Shown here piece by piece: positions 30,134 through 39,975 of a stretch of 64,000 bases of DNA (the first letter of the stretch is position 1; every line of letters starts with the position of its first letter). This DNA comes from JBFGCT01 sp963825565 (GTDB taxonomy: Bacteria; Actinomycetota; Acidimicrobiia; Acidimicrobiales; Ilumatobacteraceae). The DNA lies in the NCBI GenBank assembly GCA_963825565.1, contig CAWGTW010000012.1:186001-250000 (forward strand), written 5' to 3'. The notes under the pieces are model-generated. The model made no database searches and had not been told where the DNA came from. It was given only the letters and a program-made list of their open reading frames with translations. A program made the translations under genes and the position numbers.

Positions 30134-30139
30134 AGGCTA
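30134..30139 (-). promoter_or_regulatory. -10 box of ahcY
   Basis: TAGCCT on the minus strand, about 100 nt before the start codon. It is one of the few clearly leadered genes in the window. Confidence 0.45.
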
Positions 30140-30153
30140 CCGGCAGCCGGGCG

Positions 30154-31590
30154 TCAGGCGGTCCCGCAGTAGCCGACCGGCGGCACCGACGGGTCGCCGT
30201 CGTCGAGGACGACGGCGAACACGTCGAGGAGGTAGTGCAGGCTGCCGTTCTGGTTGTAGGCCCGGACCTGGTACGGGTCGACCACGTTGGCGAAGTCGGG
30301 CAACGGCTCGGAGTTGCCGTATGTCAGCATCGCCATGTTCGGCACGTCGAGGTTCTCGAACACGTTGATGTTCGAGGTGTTCGGTTGCGGCCCCCGCGGG
30401 TACACGGTCAGGAACGTGTCCTTGGGCAGGTACGACGCGAGCGGGTCGAAGCCCGTTCCGGTGACGTTGCCGAGCAGCGCCAACTGCTTGCCGACCGGCT
30501 CGCCGCCGACGTTGACCGAGTTGGCGAGGCACCAGAAGCTCCAGTCCTCCAGGCTGCCGAAGCCGAGCGGGATGTTGCCGTTGATGTCGAGCCGGGTGTC
30601 GAGGGCGCGGTACGGGCTCTGCAGGGGGACGATCCGCCCACGGTAGGTCGTGGCATCCTGGCCGGACTGCAGGTACCCGAACACGTCACCGAGGATGTAC
30701 GACGACCCGGCGCTGTTGTAGAAGCGGATCTTGCCGTCGGCGCCGACGGGCACGATCGCCAGGTTGGCCTTGATCAGCCCCCTGGGGACGTTGGCCGTCG
30801 AGGTCGACGGCACGGTGTTGGGGGCGGGCGCTTCGGCCAGCGCGGACACGAACGTGTTCTGGCTCGCCGGCAGCCGGTTGTCGACCGTGACGTTGACGAC
30901 GACCGCGGTGACGCTCGGGTCGTTGGGGATGCCGCCGCTGCCGCGGACGTTCATCTCGACGGTCTGCCCGCCGTTGACGGCGTTGGGCCGGAACTCGGCG
31001 AAGCGCAGCGGGCTGGCGAGGGGGATCAGCCGCGCGCCGGTGCCGGCATCGTCGACGTAGGCGGACTTGGAGACCCAGCCGAACACGTCGACCAGGACGT
31101 GCACCGTGCCAGGCCCCTCCTGCGACTGGGGCAGGATCGTGATCGAGCCGTCGCTGCCGACCCCGAGGATCACCATGTTGGCGACGTCGGCGCCGGCCTG
31201 GTAGTTGACCAGCGAGGTCGGCGGGTTGGGGCGGGACCCCTTCGGGTACACCTCGGCATACCCGCGGACCGTCGGTTGGGTGATCGTGACCGTCGCAGCG
31301 ACCGCCAGCACCTCGCTCGCATCGCTGGGTACGCCGGCCTTGCCGAGCACGGGCACGTGGACGGCGGACCCGGTCGGCTTGGGACCGGGGCTCGGGTCGT
31401 TGATGCCGAGGTTGCGGGTGTCGAAGATGCGCGTCGAGGCCGTCGTGTGGTACTCGCCGCCCGACCCGAGGTTCTCGCCGACGGCGCTCGCGCTCGGGGC
31501 GCCGGGGAGGGACGGCGGGACGGCGGCGACCGCGGCGACGCCGAGCACGGCGAGAGCGGCGGTCCGGCGGATCCAGCGTGTCGATGTCAT
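30154..31590 (-). CDS. Secreted repeat protein with DTR-type beta modules
   Basis: 478 residues. A signal peptide (MTSTRWIRRTAALAVLGVAAVAAV) ends near S-A-S-A, so the protein is exported. It has at least two diverged modules that begin with an I/L-x-DTR element (TRIFDTRN near 55 and YRALDTRL in the second half) and end with G-x-V-H-V-L-V-D-V-F-G or S-Y-I-L-G-D-V-F-G strands. Such modules are common in large actinobacterial surface proteins of unknown role. The ATG at 31590 is 8 nt after a TACGAT box. It sits immediately upstream of ahcY on the same strand but is separated from it by 122 bp. Confidence 0.8.
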   Translation of the reverse strand: MTSTRWIRRTAALAVLGVAAVAAVPPSLPGAPSASAVGENLGSGGEYHTTASTRIFDTRNLGINDPSPGPKPTGSAVHVPVLGKAGVPSDASEVLAVAATVTITQPTVRGYAEVYPKGSRPNPPTSLVNYQAGADVANMVILGVGSDGSITILPQSQEGPGTVHVLVDVFGWVSKSAYVDDAGTGARLIPLASPLRFAEFRPNAVNGGQTVEMNVRGSGGIPNDPSVTAVVVNVTVDNRLPASQNTFVSALAEAPAPNTVPSTSTANVPRGLIKANLAIVPVGADGKIRFYNSAGSSYILGDVFGYLQSGQDATTYRGRIVPLQSPYRALDTRLDINGNIPLGFGSLEDWSFWCLANSVNVGGEPVGKQLALLGNVTGTGFDPLASYLPKDTFLTVYPRGPQPNTSNINVFENLDVPNMAMLTYGNSEPLPDFANVVDPYQVRAYNQNGSLHYLLDVFAVVLDDGDPSVPPVGYCGTA

Positions 31591-31598
31591 CGCCCGGG

Positions 31599-31604
31599 AT
31601 CGTA
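31599..31604 (-). promoter_or_regulatory. -10 box of secreted repeat protein gene, leaderless
   Basis: TACGAT on the minus strand, 8 nt before the ATG at 31590. The remainder of the 31605-31768 gap has a short direct repeat, GCACGAGTTCG, at about 31650-31675 and nothing else clear. Confidence 0.5.
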
Positions 31605-31768
31605 ACAAGTTCGTCATGTTGAAGGGGTGCACCTCGTGGCGGACGACGTCGTGCACGAGTTCGCGCACGAGTTCGATGGCGGTTGATGACGCGTGACGCC
31701 CATGAATCTACATCGGAACCGGGGCGACGTCACTTGAGAGCGACCAGGCCGGCAGCCACCTGCTCCCG

Positions 31769-32005
31769 TCATGGCGTGAACGTCGGTGGGACGGCGCGGT
31801 CGGCGACCAGCGCGCTCAGCCGCGCGAACTCGGCGTCGTCGAGGGCGTTCGCCTCGTCGATCAACATCACCGGGATGTCGTCACGGATCGAGTACGTGCG
31901 CCGCAGGCGCGGGTTGAACAGCACCTGTTCGTCCTCCAGGTAGTACAGCGGACCCTTGTCCTGCGGGCAGGCCAGGATCTCGAGCAGTTCCGGGGCGAGT
32001 GTCAT
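31769..32005 (-). CDS. Trm112-family protein
   Basis: 78 residues. LLEILACPQDKGPLYYLEDEQVLFNPRLRRTYSIRDDIPVML is the Trm112/UPF0434 signature. Only one Cys remains of the zinc-binding set, as in many actinobacterial copies. Trm112 proteins act as small partners that activate methyltransferases; the bacterial partner here is unknown. AGGAG lies 7 nt before the ATG. The gene follows manB by 57 bp on the same strand and probably shares its promoter. Confidence 0.9.
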   Translation of the reverse strand: MTLAPELLEILACPQDKGPLYYLEDEQVLFNPRLRRTYSIRDDIPVMLIDEANALDDAEFARLSALVADRAVPPTFTP

Positions 32006-32062
32006 CGGGCTCCTGTCGGGTCGGGGGAGGGCACGTGGTGGTCGGCTGCCGGGCGATCGGGG

Positions 32063-33415
32063 TCAACTGGTGATCAGCGCGAGCACGTCGGCGACGCGGT
32101 CGTCGCACGCCGCGCGATCGGCGGCTTCGAGGTTGAGGCGCAGCAGCGGCTCGGAGTTGGACGGGCGCAGGTTGAACCACCAGGAGCCGCACTCGACCGT
32201 CAGCCCGTCGAGACGATCCTGGGTCTGGCCGGCATACGCCCTGCTGACGCGCGCCAGTACCTCGTCGGCATCGTCGACCTGGGTGTTGATCTCGCCGCTC
32301 GCGGAGTACCGCTCGAGCGGCTTGCGCACCACCGACAGCGCCTGCGCGGCCCGGCCCGATTCCTCCATCACCATCAGCGTGGCGATCAGGCCGCTGTCGG
32401 CGTTGAAGTTGTCGGCGAAGTAGTAGTGCGCCGAGTGCTCGCCGCCGAACACCGCTCCGGTGCGGGCCATCGCCTCCTTGACGTAGGAGTGCCCGACCCG
32501 CGTGCGGATCGGGACACCGCCGTATTCGATCACGACCTCGGGGACGGCGCGCGAGCAGATCAGGTTGTGCAGGATCGTCGCCCCCGGCCGCCGGCGCAGG
32601 GCCGCGGTGGCGAGCAGGGCCGTCGTCGTCGATCCGCTCAGGCCCTCGCCGGCCTCGTCGACGACGAACACGCGGTCGGCGTCGCCGTCGAACGCCAGCC
32701 CGAGGTCGAACCCGCCGGCGACGACCCGCGAGCGCAGGTCGCGCTGGTTGGACGGCTGCATCGGATCGGGCTGGTGGTTCGGGAACGTGCCGTCGAGCTC
32801 GCCGTACATCACCTCGAGCTCGATCTGATCGAGCCGATCCATCACCGCCGGGAGCACCATCCCACCCATGCCGTTGGCGGTGTCGGCGATCACCTTCATC
32901 GGCCCGATCATCGAACGGTCGACGAACCCGAGCACGTGCTCGACGAAGTCATCGAGCAGGTCGAGCTCGGTGCGCCGCCCGGCGCGCGCCGCAGGCGGCG
33001 GCAGATGCCCGTCGAGGACCCGGCGGGCCGTCTCCTGGACCACCCGCAACCCGCTGCCACGGCCGACCGGACGGGCGCCGGCCTGGCACAGCTTGATGCC
33101 GTTGTGGCCGGTGGGGTTGTGCGAGGCGGTGAACATCGCGCCGGGAGCGTCGAGGGTCCCCGACGCGTAGTACAGCAGGTCGGTCGAGGCGAGGCCGAGA
33201 TCGACGACGTCGACGCCCTGCTCCATCAGGCCCCGGCAGAACGCGTCGAGGAGGGCCGGCCCCGACGGTCGCATGTCTTTGGCCACGACGACACGATCAC
33301 CGCTGACGAACGAGGCGAACCCGACCCCGAGGGCGTGCGCGGTCTCGGCGTCGAACTGGTCGGGCACGGTGCCGCGGATGTCGTACGCCTTGACGATCTG
33401 ATCGAGGGCACCCAT
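32063..33415 (-). CDS. manB: Phosphomannomutase/phosphoglucomutase
   Basis: 450 residues. It interconverts hexose 6- and 1-phosphates, feeding mannose 1-phosphate to GDP-mannose synthesis. Active-site pieces are all present: phosphoserine loop TASHNP (97-102), metal loop DGDADR (243-248), sugar loop GEHSAH, and phosphate loop RPSNSEP near the end. The ATG at 33415 follows a TAGCCT box by 10 nt. With the guanylyltransferase gene at 51245-52243 it gives a complete mannose activation route. Confidence 0.94.
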   Translation of the reverse strand: MGALDQIVKAYDIRGTVPDQFDAETAHALGVGFASFVSGDRVVVAKDMRPSGPALLDAFCRGLMEQGVDVVDLGLASTDLLYYASGTLDAPGAMFTASHNPTGHNGIKLCQAGARPVGRGSGLRVVQETARRVLDGHLPPPAARAGRRTELDLLDDFVEHVLGFVDRSMIGPMKVIADTANGMGGMVLPAVMDRLDQIELEVMYGELDGTFPNHQPDPMQPSNQRDLRSRVVAGGFDLGLAFDGDADRVFVVDEAGEGLSGSTTTALLATAALRRRPGATILHNLICSRAVPEVVIEYGGVPIRTRVGHSYVKEAMARTGAVFGGEHSAHYYFADNFNADSGLIATLMVMEESGRAAQALSVVRKPLERYSASGEINTQVDDADEVLARVSRAYAGQTQDRLDGLTVECGSWWFNLRPSNSEPLLRLNLEAADRAACDDRVADVLALITS

Positions 33416-33425
33416 GGCGGGGACG

Positions 33426-33431
33426 AGGCTA
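33426..33431 (-). promoter_or_regulatory. -10 box of manB-Trm112 unit, leaderless
   Basis: TAGCCT on the minus strand, 10 nt before the ATG at 33415. Confidence 0.5.
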
Positions 33432-33495
33432 CCGGCGCGCGGGCGGGCCGGACCCGGATTCGAGCGACTCGGCGACATCGTCACCGCCGCTGTCA

Positions 33496-36447
33496 CTACG
33501 TCGGCGGTGGTCGTTCGGGGCGGAACGGGCCGTCGAGATCGATCGGTGTCGGGTCGTCGAACTGTGTCGGCGCCGCGTCGCCGAGTCCCGCCGGCGCGCC
33601 GCCGAGACCCGCCGGCAGGCGTTCGCCGGTTGCCGGCCCATCGAAGCCCGCAGCGAGGTCGCCGCCCTCGCCGACGAGACCGACACCGCCGAGGTCGTCA
33701 CCTGCATCGGTACGGGCGGGCGGGCCGGCGAACAGCGGACGCTCGGAGCCGTAGTGCACGTCACCCCGCCGCCGGAGCACGACGCACAGCCCGATGCCGA
33801 CCGCGGTCAGGGCGTAGAAGAACCAGTCGAGCGTCGAGCGACCGTAGGTCAGTTCCACCGTCTCGGCGGTCGGGATCACCACCATGTGATTGGGCGACAC
33901 GCGATACGGACCCTCGGCGCCCTCGACGCTCCAGTTGGGGAAGTAGCTCACCCTCACCAGCACCGGCACGCCGACCCGATCGACGTCGAAGCTGATCGAC
34001 TGCTGGCGGATCTCGACATCGGTCACCTCGAGCGCAGGGAGCTCCACCACCTCGATCGGCTCGGCCGGCAGCACGTAATCGACGTTGCGGCTGCGATCGC
34101 CGGGCTCCCCGATGCGGGCGTCCATGTCGATCTCGACCGAGATCCGCTGCCACTGGTCGGGGCCGTCGTCGGCAGGCATCGCCGGCCAGTCCTCGCGGCG
34201 CTGGAACCAGCTGGTCCCGAGCTCGAGGTTGCGCTCGCGCTGGTCGCCCCCGCGGTCGGCGACCACGACCGGCTGGACGGTCAGCGGCTCGATGATGTTC
34301 GCGTTGCGCAATTCGTAGACATCCCACGGACCCGACGTCGTCACGTACTCGAGGCGCTCCTGCGCCGCGGCCTCACGCTTGGCCGCGTCGGTGCGCACCA
34401 TCAGGTAGCGCACGCCCAGGTCGCTCATGTGCTCGACGCCGACCGCTGCGTCGTTGTTGGTGTAGCGCAACTGGCGAACGGGGTTGGACGAGCTCTCCGA
34501 CATCGCCGCCGCGGTGAGGAAGTGGTACGGCGTCGTGCCCGACGCCTCGAAGAACAACCCCTCCATCGACGAGATGCACCCGTCGGTCCAGTGCGGGAGC
34601 AGCATCAGCGCCATCGTCGTGCCGTACTGGCTGTTGTCGCTGTTGTTCTCCCACAGCGCCCGCCCGCACCCGCGTCGTCTGGCCGATCTCGTCCATCGTG
34701 CTGACGACGGCTTCGTACTCGGGGTACGCCGAACGGCCCTCGTAGCCCTGCCAGTTGTACCTCGTCCACCCGTCGGCGACCGCCCGCCCCGACTCGGGGC
34801 CCTTGCGGAACGGACCCCAGGCGTAGACCGTGCTGTCGCCGGAGGCCACGCGGCCGTCGAACGGCAACGTCTCGTACATCCAACCGAACACGAGCAGCAG
34901 CGACACCGCGATCGCCCCGGCCGCAACCGCTCCCTCGGTGGCGTTCAGCTCGGCGGTCGCCAGACGGTTGCGAGCGACGTTGACCAGCCAGGTCAGCACC
35001 TCGAGGATGCCGATCACCATCAGCAGGTAGCGGGTGAGGTAGACGAACGGCAGCAGGCGCGGGTTCCACAGCAGGCCGATCCCGGGGAGGCTGTCGCGGG
35101 TGATGTACACCAGGCCGACGAAGGCCAGGCACGTCAGCCCGATCGCGATCCCGGTCAGGTGGCGCCGAAGGATCAACGCGCCGAACCCGACGACGGCGAA
35201 CGCGGTGACGAGGAAGTCGAGCGGCGCGGCGAGCGGGAAGAACATGTCGTAGAACGAGTCGCTCGCGCCCTCGGGGCGGAACCCGTACTTCATGTCGGTC
35301 ATGTACTCGTGGCTGAACAGGAACGGACCGACCCACCACGCGGACAGCAACAGCGTCGCCGCCCCGGTCGTCAGCGCATAGACCAGCCGGAGGCGGCTGA
35401 TCCACACGATGCACAGGATCACCGCGGTGACGGCAACGAAGATCAGCACGATGCCGTGCGACACCGCGGCCAACGAGAGCACGACCGCGGTCGAGATCCG
35501 ATGGCGGCCGGTGCGCAGCCCGTTGGCCAGCAGGCCGAGGCCGAGCACGCCGAGCGTGAGGGCGATCGAGAACGAGAACTCGCCCGCCATGGTCGACTTC
35601 ACGTTGCCGCCGTAGATCTGGAAGCTCTCGTCGAGCAGGAACGTCAGCCCGGCGAACGCGAACAACTCCGGGATCGGGTGACGGAACGCCGCCAGGCGCC
35701 CGAACGCCCAGCAGGCGATCGGGAACGTGACCAGCCCCGACATCGCGATCAGCTTGAACGCGACGCCGTAGGGCAGGACCACGTCGAGCGCGACGATCGC
35801 CAGCGCCGGGATCACCATGTAGAAGCGGTACAGCGGCAGGCCGCCGTACCAATCCATGCTCCACCCGGAGAGCTGGAGGTTGGGCAGGAGGTGGTCGCGG
35901 AGGAACGCCGGCGCCCAGACGTGGGCCCCCATGTCGCCGCCGGTCGGGGTCGTGTCGTCGAAGATCAGGTCGCTGCTCGACGACAGCGGGTTGAAGTGGA
36001 CGACGAACATGATGATCACCGTCGTCGTCATCAGCGCGGCGGACGTGACGACGACCTGCGTCACGCGGGCGTTGGTCCAGGGCCGTTGCCACCACCGCAG
36101 CGGGCGGCGCAGCACGCGAGCGACGACGCGCTCGCCGAACGACGGCGCCGTCCCGTCGTGGCCGGCGCGCGTCGCCTCCGCGCCGTCGGGCTGGGCGCCG
36201 GAGGGGACGGCGACCGCGACCGTACCGCCGTCGTTCGACCCGCGCTCGGTGGTCGAGGGCGCGCCCTGCGCGTGCCGACCGCACGGGAGCTTGCGGTGGC
36301 CGAGCCGGCGGCAGGGTCGTCCGGCGGCGGATCGTCGATCCGGTCGCCGCCGTCGCCGTCGCCGTCGGCAGGGCCGAACTCGCGGTCGAACCAATCGCCG
36401 AAACCGTCGGGGGCGGAGGAATCGGATCGTCTCACGTCGTCAGTCAT
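33496..36447 (-). CDS. Large polytopic membrane protein (PTPS-related / glycosyltransferase-like), frame broken twice
   Basis: A protein of about 980 residues is recovered only across three frames. The acidic N-terminus (MTDDVRRSDSSAPDGFGDWFDREFG, with GGAGG 5 nt upstream) is in one frame. The middle has about 11 membrane helices and begins near APSFGERVVARVLRRP. The soluble part resumes at RALWENNSDNSQYG and ends in a last helix and a Gly/Pro-rich tail. The shift near 36255-36300 needs one added base; the shift at 34656-34672 (CGGGCGGGCG) needs one removed. The segment LLPHWTDGCISSMEGLFFEAS resembles the actinobacterial 6-pyruvoyl-tetrahydropterin-synthase-related membrane family, thought to act in wall glycan assembly. 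Either a pseudogene or assembly indels. Confidence 0.7.
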
Positions 36448-36543
36448 GCGGCCTCCGCCGAAGGGAGACCACCATCATGTCAAACGCCGGCCGGGAGCGG
36501 CCGTCACCCGGCGACGGCGCGGCGCGCCCGAGACCCACGACGT

Positions 36544-37299
36544 TCATCGCCAGGCCAGGACCAGCCCGGTCGCGTTGAACGCCACGTGGGCGAGGATCGG
36601 CATGCCGAGGCGGCCGGTACGCACCGCGCACACGCCGAGGACCAGCCCGAACGCGAACAGGCCCGGGAACTCGACCGGGCGCAGGTGGACCAGGGCGAAC
36701 ACCGCGGCAACACCGATGACGGTGAGCGTCTCGTCGAACCGGGTGACCAGCGAGCGCTGGAGCAGGCCACGGTAGAACAGTTCCTCGATCAGCGGCGCAC
36801 CGACGACCACGATCAGCACGAGCAGCACAGCTGACCCACCACTGGCCCGGTCGACCAGATCCCTGGCGTTCTCCTGCAGCCGATCGTCGGAGAACGTGTC
36901 GGGCCACACCCGGCCGAGCGGGAGATAGACCAGCGTGACCACGACGAGTTGTGACAGCACGCCGATCCCGAGACCGAGGAGATCGATCGGGGCGAACGAC
37001 AGGCCGTAGTCGGCGATCGGGTCGCGGGTGCCGGCGCGCTGCGATGCGATCCACATCCCGGCGAGCATCACGGCCCAGGCCGCGCCCAGCGCGACCGCCA
37101 ACGTGCCGATCGGCGCGTCGGAGGCGGCCTCCCCGCTCCCCATCGCCACGAGCACGATCGAGGAGACGATCTGGGCGACGATCCACGCGCCGACGAAGGT
37201 GAACACCGCGGTGCCTGCGTCGATCGTCACCGGAGACGCCGAGGGGCGAATGGCGCTGCGGATCGCCGGGGACGGGCGCGGCGGCACCGGATCGGGCAC
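36544..37299 (-). CDS. CPBP-family intramembrane metalloprotease
   Basis: 251 residues with about seven hydrophobic segments. The Rce1/CPBP triad of motifs is intact: EELFYRG (EExxxR), FALVH (FxxxH) and HVAFN (HxxxN). These place the catalytic Glu and His inside the membrane. Members process signal peptides or confer bacteriocin self-protection; the substrate here is unknown. The GTG start is 8 nt after a TAGCCT box. The next gene downstream starts 97 bp later. Confidence 0.9.
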   Translation of the reverse strand: MPDPVPPRPSPAIRSAIRPSASPVTIDAGTAVFTFVGAWIVAQIVSSIVLVAMGSGEAASDAPIGTLAVALGAAWAVMLAGMWIASQRAGTRDPIADYGLSFAPIDLLGLGIGVLSQLVVVTLVYLPLGRVWPDTFSDDRLQENARDLVDRASGGSAVLLVLIVVVGAPLIEELFYRGLLQRSLVTRFDETLTVIGVAAVFALVHLRPVEFPGLFAFGLVLGVCAVRTGRLGMPILAHVAFNATGLVLAWR

Positions 37300-37307
37300 G
37301 ATGATCG

Positions 37308-37313
37308 AGGCTA
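37308..37313 (-). promoter_or_regulatory. -10 box of CPBP protease gene, leaderless
   Basis: TAGCCT on the minus strand, 8 nt before the GTG at 37299. Confidence 0.5.
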
Positions 37314-37381
37314 CCCCTACCGACCGACGTCCCGGCGGTGGCGAGCGTTCAGACCGTGGTCTGATCGATACCCAATGGCGA

Positions 37382-37723
37382 TCAGACGGCGATCAGGGTG
37401 GCGCGCCGGTGGCGCCGGTCGTCGAGGTGCCAGCCGAAGGGCACCGACAGCCGCGCCGCATGGCGCCCGCAGATGTCGTAGGCATGCGGCTCACGCTCGA
37501 CGCTGAGGTCGTCGATCCACACCTGCGACTGCCCGTAGTGATAGGTGAGGGTCGCCTCCGCCACCTCGGCGCACCCGGTGCGCGAGCACTGGCGGTCGGC
37601 GAGCAGCAGCCGGGGCAGCCCGGTCAGTCCGACCGGTGCGGGCCACGAGCCCGACGGATCGGCGGCTGACTCGGCCGCGGTACGGCGGACGGACGGGTGG
37701 TCGCGTTCGGGCCCAACTCCCAT
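37382..37723 (-). CDS. DUF3499-family protein
   Basis: 113 residues. The core CSRTGCAEVAEATLTYHYGQSQVWIDDLS...EPHAYDICGRHAARLSVPFGWHL is the DUF3499 signature, with four conserved cysteine/histidine positions that could bind zinc (CxxxxC and CxxH). The family is actinobacterial and has no known function; in mycobacteria its gene sits next to manB and whiB2. The ATG lies 9 nt after a TAATCT box. It is divergent from ftsH. A short hairpin (CTGATCG/CGATCAG, 37361-37385) overlaps its stop codon. Confidence 0.9.
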   Translation of the reverse strand: MGVGPERDHPSVRRTAAESAADPSGSWPAPVGLTGLPRLLLADRQCSRTGCAEVAEATLTYHYGQSQVWIDDLSVEREPHAYDICGRHAARLSVPFGWHLDDRRHRRATLIAV

Positions 37724-37732
37724 AGCGGTGGG

Positions 37733-37738
37733 AGATTA
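37733..37738 (-). promoter_or_regulatory. -10 box of DUF3499 gene, leaderless
   Basis: TAATCT on the minus strand, 9 nt before the ATG at 37723. Confidence 0.5.
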
Positions 37739-37892
37739 CGCGGACCGCGCGAGGCGGTGGTGGATGCCCGCGCAACCGACCCGCCCCCGCCGGCGCCCGA
37801 CGCATCCCGACCGCGCCGACCAGCCGTCGGCGAGCGCGAACAGTTTCGAAACGGGCTCATCGAACGACCAGGCAACCTCGAATCAGCGCCCG

Positions 37893-37898
37893 TAGCAT
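37893..37898 (+). promoter_or_regulatory. -10 box of ftsH, leaderless
   Basis: TAGCAT followed by 6 nt and the ATG at 37905. The divergent DUF3499 box lies 155 bp away. Confidence 0.5.
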
Positions 37899-37904
37899 GG
37901 TCCC

Positions 37905-39887
37905 ATGAGCAATCTGCCGCCTCCCCCTCCACCGCCCCCGCCGGGTCGGGGGCGCGGGCAGCAACCCCGCCGCTCCGATCACGCCGGACCCGGCACCAGC
38001 CGAGACAACTTCGGTGACGACGGCAGCGAGACCGCCAAGCCCGGCCGCTGGCCCCGCTGGACGGTCTGGGTGCTGGTCGGCGTCCTCGCTGCGGCGTTCC
38101 TCGTCCCGAGCCTCTGGCCGAGCAACGACGGCGAGTCGTTGACCTACACCGAGTGGATCAGCCAGGTCGAAGAGGGCAACGTCAGCACCGCGGTCATCAA
38201 CACCGGTTCGGGCAAGATCACCGGTGAGTTCACCAACGAGGACCCCTACACGACCAACGGCGGCGGTCCCCGCGGCGTCTCCGAGGCCGACGAGCAGTTG
38301 CTGGTCGAGCAGAACGTCGACTACGAGTTCAAGGCGCCGAGCAACAACTGGTTCCTCAGCGTGTTCGGGCTGATGCTGCCGGTGCTGTTGATCATCGGCT
38401 TCTTCGTGTGGATGCAGCGGCGGGCCCAGGGCCAGATGGGCAACGTGATGTCGATCGGCCGGAGCAAGGCCAAGGCGTACACGACCGACAAGCCGTCGAC
38501 CACGTTCGACGACATCGCCGGCTACGACGGCGTCAAGCAGGAGATCACCGAGGTGGTCGACTTCCTGCGGATGCCCGATCGGTTCCGCGAGATCGGGGCG
38601 CGGGTGCCCAAGGGCATCCTGCTGGTCGGCCCTCCGGGGACGGGCAAGACGCTGTTCGCCCGGGCGGTGGCGGGCGAGGCCGGTGTCGGCTTCTTGTCGG
38701 TCACCGGGTCGGACTTCATGGAGATGTTCGTCGGCGTCGGTGCCAGCCGTGTCCGCGACCTGTTCCAGCAGGCCCGACGCATGGGGCGGGCGATCATCTT
38801 CATCGACGAGATCGATTCGATCGGCCGCAAGCGTGGGGCCGGCCTCGGTGGTGGTCACGACGAGCGCGAGCAGACCCTCAACCAGATGCTCGCCGAGATG
38901 GACGGTTTCGAGACCTCCGAGGGCATCGTCATCATGGCCGCCACCAACCGGCCCGACATCCTCGACCCCGCGCTCCTGCGCCCCGGCCGTTTCGACCGCC
39001 AGATCGTCGTGCCGTTGCCGGAGTTCGAGGAGCGCAAGGCGATTCTCGAGGTCCACTCCCGCGACAAGCGGATGGGCGCGGACGTCGACCTCGACACGAT
39101 GGCCAAGGCGACGCCGGGCATGGCCGGCGCCGACCTCGCCAACCTGGTCAACGAGGCGGCGCTCGTCGCTGTGCGCAGGGGCTCGACCGAGATCGAGCGG
39201 ATCGACTTCGAGAACGCCCGCGACCGGGTGGTGCTCGGCGCATCACGCGACTCGATGGTCCTCAACGCCGAGGAGAAGAAGGCGACGGCATACCACGAGG
39301 GTGGGCACGCGCTGCTGGCGACGGTGCTGCCGCACGGCGATCCGCTGCACAAGGTGACGATCCTCCCCCGCGGGATGGCGCTCGGCGTCACCTGGTCGCT
39401 CCCCCAGGAGCGTCACACGTACTCCAAGGAGTACTTCGAGGACACGATCTGCAAGGCGATGGGCGGCCGCGTCGCCGAGATGATCGTCTTCGGGCACCTC
39501 AACTCCGGGGCGGCCAACGACCTCGAGCAGGCGACCGGCATCGCCCGCCGCATGGTCAGGGAGTGGGGCATGTCCGACCGCGTCGGGCCGATGGCGTGGA
39601 GCAGCCAGCAGCAGGTGTTCCTCGGCGAGGACCTGATGTCCAACGCCCGCGAGTACTCCGACGACACCGCCAAGTTGCTCGACGAGGAGATCGCCCGCAT
39701 CCTGACCGATCAGGAGCAACGCGCCCGCGACATCCTCTCCCAGCACCGGCGGGGGTTGGAGTTGATCGCCGACTCGCTCCTCGAGCACGAGACGATCGAC
39801 GGCCCGACCGTCGCCCGCCTGATCCAGCAGGGCATGATCGAGAGCGGCCAGCAGGCCGACTCGATCGAGGACATCATCGCCCGGTAG
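37905..39887 (+). CDS. ftsH: ATP-dependent zinc metalloprotease FtsH
   Basis: 660 residues. A membrane protease that degrades misfolded and regulatory proteins. A proline-rich cytoplasmic N-terminus is followed by helix 1 (about 51-70), a small external domain, helix 2 (about 152-170), then the AAA domain with Walker A GPPGTGKT (242-249), IIFIDEIDSIG and the SRH region ATNRPDILDPALLRPGRFDRQ. The zinc motif is H464-E-G-G-H468, with a Gly where most members have Ala. The C-terminal helical domain is complete. Confidence 0.96.
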   Translation: MSNLPPPPPPPPPGRGRGQQPRRSDHAGPGTSRDNFGDDGSETAKPGRWPRWTVWVLVGVLAAAFLVPSLWPSNDGESLTYTEWISQVEEGNVSTAVINTGSGKITGEFTNEDPYTTNGGGPRGVSEADEQLLVEQNVDYEFKAPSNNWFLSVFGLMLPVLLIIGFFVWMQRRAQGQMGNVMSIGRSKAKAYTTDKPSTTFDDIAGYDGVKQEITEVVDFLRMPDRFREIGARVPKGILLVGPPGTGKTLFARAVAGEAGVGFLSVTGSDFMEMFVGVGASRVRDLFQQARRMGRAIIFIDEIDSIGRKRGAGLGGGHDEREQTLNQMLAEMDGFETSEGIVIMAATNRPDILDPALLRPGRFDRQIVVPLPEFEERKAILEVHSRDKRMGADVDLDTMAKATPGMAGADLANLVNEAALVAVRRGSTEIERIDFENARDRVVLGASRDSMVLNAEEKKATAYHEGGHALLATVLPHGDPLHKVTILPRGMALGVTWSLPQERHTYSKEYFEDTICKAMGGRVAEMIVFGHLNSGAANDLEQATGIARRMVREWGMSDRVGPMAWSSQQQVFLGEDLMSNAREYSDDTAKLLDEEIARILTDQEQRARDILSQHRRGLELIADSLLEHETIDGPTVARLIQQGMIESGQQADSIEDIIAR

Positions 39888-39975
39888 GCCGACGCCCCGC
39901 CGGACGGCGACGACCGGCGATCCCGGCTGAGATCGGGCGCGACCCGCCTGCGCCGGAAGTCACCGAGGGGTGGGA

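Noticed and set aside
37361..37385. Terminator for the DUF3499 gene
   Set aside because: The 7-bp hairpin overlaps the stop codon and has no T-tract; noted in the gene entry only.
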